Assembly: GCA_043775055.1 (NCBI GenBank) | Contig: JAYVSU010000046.1 | Coordinates: 1 to 11,415, forward strand | Source: Aalborgiella sp043775055 | GTDB taxonomy: Bacteria; Pseudomonadota; Gammaproteobacteria; Burkholderiales; Burkholderiaceae_C | Direction of reading: 5' to 3' | Length of the DNA: 11,415 nt | Part shown: piece by piece, positions 1-6,045 of the stretch | How positions within the stretch are numbered: position 1 is the first letter of the stretch | Layout: each line of letters starts with the position of its first letter | Translations under genes and position numbers: made by a program | Notes under the pieces: model-generated | What the model was told of the DNA's origin: nothing | Database searches by the model: none | Seen by the model: only the letters and a program-made list of their open reading frames with translations

Positions 1-1065
1 GCCAGCTGCGCCCCGTGCTCCGTCTGGGCCCGCGTACCGGTGGAGCCCAGCCCGCGTGAACGGCTGGCCCTGAAAGAGCGCATCCGCGGCCTGTTGAAAG
101 AGCGTAACGCGGTGATGGTCTCGCACTACTACGTGCACCCCGATTTGCAAGATTTGGCCGAAGAAACTGGCGGCATTGTCAGCGATTCCTTGGAGATGGC
201 GCGTTTTGGCCGCGACCACGCGGCGCAGACCTTGGTTGTCTCCGGTGTGCGCTTCATGGGTGAAACAGCCAAAATTTTGTCGCCCGAAAAGCGGATTTTG
301 ATGCCCGAGCTAGAAGCCACCTGCTCGCTCGACTTAGGCTGCCCAATTGACGACTTCAGCGCTTTTTGCGACCAACACCCTGACCGTACGGTCGTCGTCT
401 ACGCCAACACCAGCGCCGCCGTCAAAGCGCGTTCGGACTGGTTGGTCACGTCCAGCTGCGCTTTGGACATTGTCAAAGCGCTCAAAGACAAAGGCCAAAA
501 AATCCTCTGGGCACCTGACAAACACCTGGGTGGCTATATCCAGCGCGAAACCGGCGCCGACATGGTGATGTGGAACGGCTCCTGCATCGTGCATGACGAG
601 TTCAAAGCCTTTGAACTCGAAGACATGAAGCGCGCACACCCCAAAGCCAAGGTGCTGGTGCACCCCGAGTCGCCCGCCAGCGTGGTGGCTTTGGCTGATG
701 CGGTTGGCTCCACCTCGGCGATTTTGAAAGCCGCACGCGACTTTGACGCGCCCGAATTCATCGTCGCCACCGACAACGGCATGATGCACAAGCTGCGCAC
801 CCAAAACCCCGGCAAAATCTTTTATGAAGCGCCCACCGCTGGCAACAGTGCGACCTGCAAAAGCTGTGCCCACTGCCCGTGGATGGCCATGAACGGCCTA
901 GCCGCACTGGCACATGTGCTTGAAACCGGCGCGAATGAAGTGCATGTCGACCCCGCACTCGGCGTACGTGCCCGTTTGCCGATTGACCGCATGTTGGCCT
1001 TTACCGCAGCGCTGCGCAACGGGCAACCGACAAATCACCTCGTGCCGCACATTGGAGCGGCTTGA
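1..1065 (+). CDS. nadA: Quinolinate synthase NadA (5' end outside window)
   Basis: NadA is the cytoplasmic [4Fe-4S] enzyme that condenses iminoaspartate (made by NadB) with dihydroxyacetone phosphate to give quinolinate for NAD synthesis. The reading frame is open from base 1. A GTG at 40 could start it, but the residues before it (ASCAPCSVWARVP) look like the normal N-terminal leader of Burkholderiales NadA, so I infer that the true start lies upstream of the window. Counting from the GTG, the protein shows the early SHYY segment, a SLDLGC stretch with a conserved cluster cysteine, the VVYANTSAAVKA and HPESPASVVALAD blocks, and a C-X2-C-X2-C motif at residues 273-279, whose last Cys is a cluster ligand in the family. 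The 341 residues visible are close to full length. It is followed 57 bases later by queE on the same strand. No nadC or nadB is next to it; nadB lies about 2.4 kb away on the other strand. Confidence 0.96.
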   Translation, partial: ASCAPCSVWARVPVEPSPRERLALKERIRGLLKERNAVMVSHYYVHPDLQDLAEETGGIVSDSLEMARFGRDHAAQTLVVSGVRFMGETAKILSPEKRILMPELEATCSLDLGCPIDDFSAFCDQHPDRTVVVYANTSAAVKARSDWLVTSSCALDIVKALKDKGQKILWAPDKHLGGYIQRETGADMVMWNGSCIVHDEFKAFELEDMKRAHPKAKVLVHPESPASVVALADAVGSTSAILKAARDFDAPEFIVATDNGMMHKLRTQNPGKIFYEAPTAGNSATCKSCAHCPWMAMNGLAALAHVLETGANEVHVDPALGVRARLPIDRMLAFTAALRNGQPTNHLVPHIGAA

Positions 1066-1073
1066 ATGAGCAT

Positions 1074-1100
1074 GGATTCCCGCCTTCGCGGGAATGACGG
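1074..1100. repeat. Short palindromic repeat between nadA and queE
   Basis: A perfect hairpin at 1076-1095 has 8-bp arms, ATTCCCGC and GCGGGAAT, around a CTTC loop, within a GGATTCCC...GGGAATGACGG context. This is a very common interspersed repeat type in proteobacteria; read on the minus strand it gives the familiar spurious peptide VIPAKAGIH. Its core has the layout ATTCCC-N8-GGGAAT, the same as the neisserial dRS3 repeat. It has no T-run, so it is not a typical intrinsic terminator, but it could modulate mRNA stability or readthrough between nadA and queE. Confidence 0.8.
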
Positions 1101-1122
1101 TCTTCATAGATAATTTCAATCA

Positions 1123-1788
1123 ATGATCTATTCCGTCAAAGAAATCTTCTACACCCTGCAAGGCGAAGGCGGCAACGCGGGTCGCCCCGCCGTGTTTTGC
1201 CGCTTTGCAGGCTGCAACCTGTGGTCAGGGCGTGAAGAAGACCGCGCCAGCGCCATCTGCCAGTTTTGCGACACCGAGTTTGTGGGAACTGACGGCACAC
1301 TGGGTGGCAAATACCGCTCTGCGCTTGAGCTGGCGCTGCAGATCGCCACGCAATGGCCCACGGCTGAGCTCGCCAACCGCTTTGTCGTCATCACCGGCGG
1401 CGAGCCCTTGCTGCAGTTGGACGCCGAGCTGATAGACGCGCTGCACGCCCAAGGCTTCAGCATCGCGGTGGAAAGCAACGGCACCATTAAAGCGCCCAAA
1501 GGCATCGACTGGCTGTGCATCAGCCCCAAAGCCGGCGCCGTCGCGGCTGGGCAATGGGTACAAAAAAGTGGCCAAGAGCTCAAAGTCGTGTGGCCACAGA
1601 TGGGGTTTTCGCAGGCTGATTTAGACACGTTTGCCAGCTCGCCTGACTTGCAGTTTGCGCATAAGTACTTATCACCTATGGATAATATTTTGCAAAATGA
1701 CAACATCAAAGCCTGTATTCAACAGTGTTTGAAGCAACCCGCTTGGAAACTCAGCCTGCAAACGCACAAGCTCACGGGTATCAGATAA
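1123..1788 (+). CDS. queE: 7-carboxy-7-deazaguanine synthase QueE (radical SAM)
   Basis: QueE is the radical S-adenosylmethionine enzyme that contracts 6-carboxy-tetrahydropterin to 7-carboxy-7-deazaguanine in queuosine precursor synthesis. The N-terminus carries the family signature EIFYTLQGEGGNAGRPAVF (residues 7-25). The cluster cysteines follow as C31-X14-C46-X2-C49, the extended spacing known from the Burkholderia multivorans enzyme rather than the CX3CX2C of most radical SAM proteins. VITGGEPLLQ is the SAM-binding glycine motif, and VESNGT and CISPK are further conserved blocks. Its 221 residues match the family. The ATG is preceded by a poor ribosome site (AT-rich, no clear GGAG). The queD-like gene starts 6 bases after the stop, which indicates translational coupling and a shared operon. 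The last third (about 1655-1735) is noticeably more AT-rich than the rest. Confidence 0.96.
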   Translation: MIYSVKEIFYTLQGEGGNAGRPAVFCRFAGCNLWSGREEDRASAICQFCDTEFVGTDGTLGGKYRSALELALQIATQWPTAELANRFVVITGGEPLLQLDAELIDALHAQGFSIAVESNGTIKAPKGIDWLCISPKAGAVAAGQWVQKSGQELKVVWPQMGFSQADLDTFASSPDLQFAHKYLSPMDNILQNDNIKACIQQCLKQPAWKLSLQTHKLTGIR

Positions 1789-1794
1789 TCAGTT

Positions 1795-2175
1795 ATGCAC
1801 CCAACAACTACTTTCGAAGTCTGCCAGCGCTTCTACTTCGACGCCGCCCACCATCTGAACCGCAAGATCGAAGCCGAAGGCAGCCGCCGCATCCACGGCC
1901 ACACCTACCATGCCGAAGTGGCGGTGCGCGGCCCTGTCGACCCTGTCACCGGCATGGTGATGGACATTGGTTTGATTCGGCTTGAAGTCGCCAAAGTACG
2001 CGAAATGCTGGATCACCACTTTTTGGACGAAGTGCCCGGCTTGGGCATCCCGACCATCGAGAACCTCTGCGCCTTCATTGAAAAAACCATGCGCGACAAC
2101 GGCTTAGCGCTGTCCCGCGTGTCCGTCTGGCGTGACGCGTTGGGGGATCGCTGCGATATGCGGCTTTTGCCTTAA
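1795..2175 (+). CDS. queD: QueD/PTPS-family protein (6-carboxytetrahydropterin synthase-like), atypical active site
   Basis: This is a 126-residue member of the 6-pyruvoyl-tetrahydropterin synthase family. Canonical QueD converts 7,8-dihydroneopterin triphosphate to 6-carboxy-tetrahydropterin, the substrate of QueE, and the tight coupling to queE supports that role. The three zinc histidines are visible: H19 in DAAHHL, then H34 and H36 in HGHTYH. The LDHHFLDEVPGL block (residues 72-83) with the Asp73-His74 pair and the PTIENL motif (86-91) are also conserved. Two key positions differ from E. coli QueD. The catalytic Cys four residues before HGH is Ser30 here, and the C-terminal VKET segment with the pterin-anchoring Glu reads VWRD (111-114). 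The fold assignment is firm; the exact reaction is not. It could be a lineage-specific QueD, a PTPS-III-like enzyme (Glu28 is close by) or another pterin enzyme. Confidence 0.85.
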   Translation: MHPTTTFEVCQRFYFDAAHHLNRKIEAEGSRRIHGHTYHAEVAVRGPVDPVTGMVMDIGLIRLEVAKVREMLDHHFLDEVPGLGIPTIENLCAFIEKTMRDNGLALSRVSVWRDALGDRCDMRLLP

Positions 2176-2204
2176 AAAGATGATGAAAGTGTCAATTTAA
2201 GGTA

Positions 2205-2295
2205 TTTTTTGACTGTAGCCGGCGTATTTACTGATTATTTAGCTATATTTTTTATAGCGATTTTTAGCTGTTATTTTCACTGACGTAAGTGGTTT
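2205..2295. repeat. AT-rich repeat, copy A (downstream of queD and panD)
   Basis: This 91-base stretch matches 2742-2832 without net insertion or deletion, at about 74% identity by hand count. The most conserved part is TTTTTTGACTGTAGC followed by GGCGTATTTACTGA. Within it, 2242-2258 is a 17-base hairpin, GCTATA-TTTTT-TATAGC. The copy lies in the 154-base gap between the convergent 3' ends of queD and panD. After 2295 a C-rich run resembles the start of the inverted arm that follows copy B, but soon diverges. Confidence 0.75.
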
Positions 2296-2329
2296 CCCCC
2301 CCGCCTATCCCCGCAAGCCCCATAAAAAA

Positions 2330-2710
2330 TTATTTCAACTGCAAAGGCACGTTAGAACGCAACGCCGTTTGCTGGTTTTTGTCGTTCACAAACACCAACT
2401 TGGGTTGATGCATGGCGACGTTATCCTCATGCACCTGCGCGAAGGCGGCGATGATGATTAAATCGCCAGCACTGGCCCGCCGCGCTGCCGAGCCGTTGAC
2501 CGAAATCATCCCCGTACCGCGCTCGCCACGGATGGCGTAGGTGACAAAGCGTTCGCCATTGTTGATGTTCCAAATATGGATTTGCTCGTTTTCAGCGATG
2601 TTGGCCGCTTCCAGCAAGTTCTCGTCAATCGCGCAGGAGCCTTCATAGTGCAGCTCGCACTGGGTGACGGCGACGCGGTGAATTTTGGATTTCAGGAGGG
2701 TTCTGAACAT
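2330..2710 (-). CDS. panD: Aspartate 1-decarboxylase precursor PanD
   Basis: PanD is a pyruvoyl-dependent enzyme that decarboxylates L-aspartate to beta-alanine for pantothenate and coenzyme A. The 126-residue length equals that of E. coli PanD. The proenzyme self-cleavage site is visible as Gly24-Ser25-Cys26, where Ser25 becomes the pyruvoyl group. The N-terminus MFRTLLKSKIHRVAVT carries the conserved catalytic Lys9, and TYAIRGERGTG and NGSAARRASAGDLIII match the family core. The start is supported by an AAAGG ribosome site 8 bases before the ATG. It stands alone: no panB or panC is adjacent, and repeats A and B lie on either side. A perfect TATAAT on the minus strand (2793-2788), inside repeat B, points at this gene, but no good -35 was found. 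Confidence 0.97.
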   Translation of the reverse strand: MFRTLLKSKIHRVAVTQCELHYEGSCAIDENLLEAANIAENEQIHIWNINNGERFVTYAIRGERGTGMISVNGSAARRASAGDLIIIAAFAQVHEDNVAMHQPKLVFVNDKNQQTALRSNVPLQLK

Positions 2711-2741
2711 TTTATCTGCCTTTAAAGAGGTTTTAGAGGTG

Positions 2742-2832
2742 TTTTTTGGCTGTAGCAGGCGTATTTACTGAATTTTTTGCTATTTTAATTATAGCGTTTT
2801 GCTGCATGGATTTTTTACTGCGTAGCTGGTTT
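2742..2832. repeat. AT-rich repeat, copy B (upstream of panD)
   Basis: This is the second copy of the ~91-base repeat, 537 bases from copy A and in the same orientation. It contains a 17-base hairpin at 2779-2795 with arms GCTAT and ATAGC. Its last 21 bases (2812-2832) are also the outer end of the left inverted arm, so the two repeat types are fused here. It forms the region upstream of panD. Confidence 0.75.
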
Positions 2833-2950
2833 GTTTCCCCCACTCACTCCCCCCCGCCCCTCTCCCGCCCCGCCGGACGGAAGAGGGGAGCCTTCATTTG
2901 AGGGCTGGGTGGTTCTGGAGGCTTCCATGGGGACGCTTGGTTTGGGACAG
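2812..2950 (+). repeat. Left arm of a long inverted repeat
   Basis: These 139 bases are the inverted counterpart of 3267-3403, about 86% identical by hand count with two one-base gaps. Landmarks shared by both arms are TTTTTACTGCGTAGCTGG at the outer end and GCTTGGTTTGGGACAG at the inner end. Between them, 2857-2888 is a GC-rich imperfect hairpin with outer stem CCCCTCT/AGAGGGG and loop CGCC. The arm resembles the GC-rich REP-like repeats whose spurious translation contains PSPAPPDGRGE. Confidence 0.8.
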
Positions 2951-2973
2951 GTTTTTTACGAGCCTTATCACGC

Positions 2974-3228
2974 CTACTTCCAACTATTGCTTGCTAATTG
3001 CAATATAAAACCGACTAGCAAAAAAGACAATCCAAGCTTTGACAAGATGTGATGTTTTGTCGCTAACGCTTTGTTTACATTTATTTCTTCGTCGTTATTT
3101 GAGTTAAACGGCAATATCTTGTGGCCATCACGCGTAATATTTAAAGTGGGAGGGCCAAAATAAAAAAGTATGACGACACCTGCTATGTCGAAAATAAGTC
3201 CAAGGCTGTTTATTGATGATGAAGTCAT
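2974..3228 (-). CDS. Small two-helix membrane protein of unknown function
   Basis: This 84-residue protein has two hydrophobic segments: about residues 9-25 (LGLIFDIAGVVILFYFG) and 64-80 (KLGLSFLLVGFILQLAS). They are separated by a polar, charged loop with a DGHKILPF stretch and an acidic NNDEEIN run. The pattern matches small two-helix hypothetical proteins that I recall from many bacteria, where a short periplasmic or cytoplasmic loop follows a GPP or GLP turn after helix 1. I cannot name a function. Codons are AT-rich, unlike the neighbours, which suggests transfer. The ribosome site is weak: AAAGGTAAG lies 14 bases before the ATG. The gene sits entirely between the two inverted arms and upstream of panD on the same strand, separated from it by 263 bases of repeats, so co-transcription is doubtful. 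Confidence 0.65.
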   Translation of the reverse strand: MTSSSINSLGLIFDIAGVVILFYFGPPTLNITRDGHKILPFNSNNDEEINVNKALATKHHILSKLGLSFLLVGFILQLASNSWK

Positions 3229-3246
3229 AATTTCAGTTTAACTTAC

Positions 3247-3275
3247 CTTTTAAACCGTTATTAATTCTGTCCCAA
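3247..3275 (-). promoter_or_regulatory. Possible weak promoter for the small membrane-protein gene
   Basis: On the minus strand TTGGGA (3275-3270) and TAAAAG (3252-3247) are separated by 17 bases, about 20 bases before the ATG of the small gene. The -35-like box falls in the inner end of the right inverted arm. Both hexamers are imperfect sigma-70 matches, so this is only a candidate. Confidence 0.2.
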
Positions 3276-3403
3276 ACCAAGCGCCCCTTTGAAAGCCTCC
3301 AGAACTCCCTCACCATCAAATGAAGCTCCCCTCTTTCGCCCGGCGGGGCGAGAGAGGGGTTGGGGGAGTGAGTGGGGGCAGCAAACCAGCTACGCAGTAA
3401 AAA
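3267..3403 (-). repeat. Right arm of a long inverted repeat
   Basis: These 137 bases are the reverse-complement partner of 2812-2950. The GC-rich hairpin at 3328-3359 is the better preserved of the two: 14-bp arms with a single mismatch around a CGCC loop when read on the minus strand. Minus-strand translation of the arm gives the repetitive-looking peptide SPNPSLAPPGERGELHL, which I regard as spurious. The arm ends within about 40 bases of the nadA/queE-side-oriented AT-rich copy C and a further short repeat at 3417. Confidence 0.8.
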
Positions 3404-3416
3404 CTCTAAAAAATAC

Positions 3417-3439
3417 TTCGACAAGCTCAGTATGAACGG
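3417..3439. repeat. Short interspersed repeat (TTCGACAAGCTCAG type)
   Basis: TTCGACAAGCTCAG followed by TATGAACGG is a copy of a very widespread bacterial intergenic repeat whose usual form reads TTCGACAAGCTCAGNNCGAACGG and whose spurious translation is of the LSLSKG type. It sits between the right inverted arm and repeat copy C. Confidence 0.6.
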
Positions 3440-3456
3440 AAATCATAGGTATTTCA

Positions 3457-3512
3457 AGCTATAGACGGCGTATTTATTCACTATTCAGCTATAAATTAAA
3501 TAGCAATCAAAG
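3457..3512. repeat. AT-rich repeat, copy C (overlaps the nadB 3' end)
   Basis: This aligns without gaps to the first part of copy A (2211-2266). The block GGCGTATTTA and a 17-base hairpin with arms GCTAT and ATAGC at 3488-3504 are kept, in the same orientation as copies A and B. The similarity continues weakly over the nadB stop codon (3507-3509). Confidence 0.6.
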
Positions 3513-5138
3513 TCGGCCACTCAACGCCTTCCCCACATGCTCAGGCGGCTGCAGGATGGTGGGTACGGCGGTTTCGGCCAATTCTGGGTAGTCGCGGCTG
3601 AAGTGCAGGCCGCGGCTCTCTCTGCGTTGCATGGCGGATTGGACGATCAAATCGGCCACCTGAACCAAGTTCCGCAGCTCCAACAAGTCGCGGGTGACGT
3701 GAAACTTGGCGTAGAACTCTTGAATTTCGGCTTTCAGCAGGTCAATCCTGTGCGCGGCGCGCTCTAAGCGCTTGGTGGTGCGGACGATGCCCACGTAGTC
3801 CCACATGAAGCGGCGCAGCTCGGCCCAGTTGTGGGAGATGACGACGAGTTCATCCGCATCCGTCACGCGGGAATCGTCCCATGCGGGCAGGTTGACGGCT
3901 TCGGTTTTGGGGACAGCGCGTATCAAATCTGCCGCCGCATGAGCAAACACCATGCATTCGACCAAGGAGTTGCTGGCCAAGCGGTTAGCGCCGTGCAGGC
4001 CGGTGTAGGTCGTCTCGCCCACGGCCAGCAGGCCGGCTAGGTCGGTTTGGCCTTGCAAGTCCGTCACCACGCCGCCGCAGGTGTAGTGCGCAGCGGGCAC
4101 AACGGGGATGGGCTCTTTGGTGATGTCTATGCCCAGCTCCAAGCATTTGGCTTTGATGTTGGGGAAGTGCTCTTGCAAAAACTCGGGTGATTTGTGTGAA
4201 ATGTCGAGGTAAACACAGTCCACACCGTGCTTTTTCATCTCAAAGTCAATCGCGCGGGCGACGACGTCACGCGGGGCGAGTTCGAGGCGCGGGTCGTGGT
4301 CGGGCATGAAGCGCCTACCTCCAAATCCAGCGCCGGCTGACAAAGGCAGAAGTAAGCGCCCACCCTCGCCGCGCACGGCTTCAGTGATCAAAAAGCTCTT
4401 GGCGTGCGGGTGGTACAAGCAGGTGGGGTGGAACTGGATGAACTCCATGTTGCCAACGCGGCAGCCGGCACGCCAAGCGGCGGCAATGCCGTCGCCGGTG
4501 GCGGTGTCGGGGTTGGTGGTGTACAAATACACCTTGCCTGCGCCGCCCGTGGCCAAAATGGTGAAAGGGGCGGAAAAGGCGACAATTTCGTCCTTTGCCT
4601 CATCCAACACATACGCACCCAAACAGCGCCGCTCTGACTGCGTGGCGGCTTTGGACTTGATGAGGTCAATCAGCATGTGCTCTTCAAAAATACTGACGTT
4701 GGGCGTTTGTTTGATGCGTTGCACCAGCACTTTTTGCACCGCTGCGCCCGTCGCATCTGTCGCGTGGACGATGCGCCGCTCGCTGTGGCCGCCCTCGCGA
4801 GTCAGATGTAAATGGCCGTTTTCTTTGGAGAAATCGACGCCTAGGGACTCTAGCCACGAAATGGTTTCAGGCGCATGCTCGACAGTGAAAGTCGTTGCGC
4901 CGAGGTCGCACAAACCAGCGCCGGCGACCAAGGTGTCGTCGATATGCGATTTGAAGGTGTCGCCCTCGCCCAACACTGCCGCAATCCCGCCTTGCGCCCA
5001 GCTGCTGGAGCCATCGCCCAAGGCTTTTTTGGTAACCAAGGCCACACGGTGGGTGGGCGCAAGGTGCAAGGCAGCGGTTAAACCCGCCAAGCCGCTGCCG
5101 ATGATGATGACGTCAAACTGATGGGTGGTAGCTGGCAT
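3507..5138 (-). CDS. nadB: L-aspartate oxidase NadB
   Basis: NadB is the cytoplasmic flavoenzyme that oxidises L-aspartate to iminoaspartate, which NadA uses at once to form quinolinate. The 543 residues align closely with the 540-residue E. coli protein. The FAD dinucleotide-binding motif GSGLAGL is at 14-20, followed by DGSSSWAQGGIAAV (42-55), the active-site block HLTREGGHSERRIVHATDATG, LEFIQFHPT-like MEFIQFHPTCLYHP, the RGEGGRLL and APRDVVARAID segments, AAHYTCGGV, and TGLHGANRLASNSLVE. A short glycine-rich insertion precedes RRFMPDHD. The C-terminal helical domain is complete (MWDYVGIVRTTKRLERA, SRGLHFSRDYPEL). It starts 19 bases after scpA with a weak ribosome site (GAG), so it probably depends on the scpA transcript. 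nadA lies nearby but in the opposite orientation. Confidence 0.97.
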   Translation of the reverse strand: MPATTHQFDVIIIGSGLAGLTAALHLAPTHRVALVTKKALGDGSSSWAQGGIAAVLGEGDTFKSHIDDTLVAGAGLCDLGATTFTVEHAPETISWLESLGVDFSKENGHLHLTREGGHSERRIVHATDATGAAVQKVLVQRIKQTPNVSIFEEHMLIDLIKSKAATQSERRCLGAYVLDEAKDEIVAFSAPFTILATGGAGKVYLYTTNPDTATGDGIAAAWRAGCRVGNMEFIQFHPTCLYHPHAKSFLITEAVRGEGGRLLLPLSAGAGFGGRRFMPDHDPRLELAPRDVVARAIDFEMKKHGVDCVYLDISHKSPEFLQEHFPNIKAKCLELGIDITKEPIPVVPAAHYTCGGVVTDLQGQTDLAGLLAVGETTYTGLHGANRLASNSLVECMVFAHAAADLIRAVPKTEAVNLPAWDDSRVTDADELVVISHNWAELRRFMWDYVGIVRTTKRLERAAHRIDLLKAEIQEFYAKFHVTRDLLELRNLVQVADLIVQSAMQRRESRGLHFSRDYPELAETAVPTILQPPEHVGKALSGRL

Positions 5139-5157
5139 GACTATGAACTCAAAAAGA

Positions 5158-6024
5158 CTAACTTGGGGTGTAATTCAGGCGCACATAAATGGGGGCAAAC
5201 GCCTCGGCCTGGGTGATTTCAATCAGCGTTTCTTTGGCCAGCTCTAAGAGCGCAATAAAGGTCACCACCAGCACGGGCGTGCCTTTGCTGGCGTCGAACA
5301 GGTTTTCAAACTCGACAAAGCGTTTGCCTTGCAGCTTGCGCAGCACGATGCTCATGTACTCGCGCACCGACAGCTCTTCTTTGCTGATGTGGTGGTGCTG
5401 GATGAGCTTGGCGCGCTTCAAAATGTCGCGCCACGCTTCTTGCAAATCGACCACATGCACGTCGGGGAAGCGCGGCTTGAGCGATTGCTCGATGTAAACC
5501 TGCGCCTTGAGCACATCACGGCCCATGATGGGCAGGTTGTTGATTTTGATGGCAGCCAGCTTCATCTGCTCGTATTCCATCAAGCGGCGTACCAGCTCGG
5601 CGCGTGGGTCTTCCGGCTCAACGCCCTCCGCCACTTTTTTGGGCGGCAACAGCATGCGCGATTTGATTTCAATCAGCATCGCCGCCATCAGCAGGTATTC
5701 GGCGGCTAATTCGAGGTTGTGGCGCTTGATTTCCTCGACATAGCTCAAATACTGGCGCGTCAGCGGCGCCATGGGGATGTCCAAAATATTGAAGTTTTGC
5801 TTGCGAATCAGGTACAGCAGCAAGTCCAGCGGGCCTTCAAACGCCTCTAAAAACACCTCCAGCGCGTCGGGCGGGATGTACAAATCGGTCGGCAAGTTGA
5901 ACAGTGGCTCGCCGTACAAACGTGCCAAAGCGACCTGGTCGACCACGTTCGGCATGGCCAGCTGGTCGGACAGCATGGCTGGCAGAACGTCCTCAGAATC
6001 CGTGACTTCAGTGTGCTCAGTCAT
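5158..6024 (-). CDS. scpA: Segregation and condensation protein A (ScpA kleisin)
   Basis: ScpA is the kleisin subunit that, with ScpB, bridges the SMC dimer in the chromosome condensation complex. The 288-residue protein has a polar N-terminal extension of about 55 residues. The kleisin signature FEGPLDLLLYLIRKQNFNILDIPMAPLTRQYL follows at 62-93, then the helical EYLLMAAMLIEIKSRMLLP block (109-127), a linker, and a C-terminal winged-helix region (about 215-288: SVREYMSIVLRKLQGKRFVEFENLF, then FIALLELAKETLIEITQ) that contacts SMC. No scpB or smc is in the window. It starts 21 bases after the DUF3460 gene and is followed at 19 bases by nadB, so the three probably form one operon. The ribosome site is weak (GCGG). 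Confidence 0.95.
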   Translation of the reverse strand: MTEHTEVTDSEDVLPAMLSDQLAMPNVVDQVALARLYGEPLFNLPTDLYIPPDALEVFLEAFEGPLDLLLYLIRKQNFNILDIPMAPLTRQYLSYVEEIKRHNLELAAEYLLMAAMLIEIKSRMLLPPKKVAEGVEPEDPRAELVRRLMEYEQMKLAAIKINNLPIMGRDVLKAQVYIEQSLKPRFPDVHVVDLQEAWRDILKRAKLIQHHHISKEELSVREYMSIVLRKLQGKRFVEFENLFDASKGTPVLVVTFIALLELAKETLIEITQAEAFAPIYVRLNYTPS

Positions 6025-6045
6025 GCAAAAACATCAAACCGCAAT

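Larger units (their letters stand above)
2812..3403. mobile_element. Inverted-arm element carrying a small membrane-protein gene
   Basis: Two ~138-base inverted arms bound a 316-base centre that is clearly AT-rich compared with the surrounding genes and holds one small gene on the minus strand. No transposase is present and I found no convincing target-site duplication outside the arms. What is seen is the arm-gene-arm arrangement. That it moved as a unit, as a MITE-like or REP-pair (BIME-like) element acted on by an enzyme encoded elsewhere, is inference. It could instead be two independently inserted repeats that happen to lie on either side of an older gene. Confidence 0.45.

Noticed and set aside
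898..1119. A 73-residue - strand frame over the end of nadA
   Set aside because: Its start is the VIPAKAGIH translation of the palindromic repeat and the rest is antisense to nadA.
1661..1672. Perfect 12-base palindrome ATAAGTACTTAT within queE
   Set aside because: It lies inside conserved coding sequence, has no second copy in the window, and palindromes of this size occur by chance in AT-rich DNA.
2831..3052. A 73-residue reading frame on the + strand starting in the left inverted arm
   Set aside because: It is mostly a translation of the GC-rich repeat (PRPSPAPPDGRGE), the sort of spurious peptide this repeat type gives in many genomes, and its tail lies antisense to the small membrane-protein gene.
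2812..3403. Integron gene cassette as an explanation of the inverted-arm element
   Set aside because: A cassette carries a single attC site with RYYYAAC/GTTRRRY ends; here there are two near-equal long inverted arms without those ends, and no integrase.
3233..3424. A 63-residue reading frame on the - strand covering the right inverted arm
   Set aside because: It is the other-arm repeat translation (PNPSLAPPGERGELHL), with no ribosome site and no sign of coding beyond the repeat.
4306..5121. A 271-residue + strand open frame opposite nadB
   Set aside because: It is fully antisense to a well-conserved gene and has no recognisable domain; long antisense frames are expected in GC-rich coding DNA.
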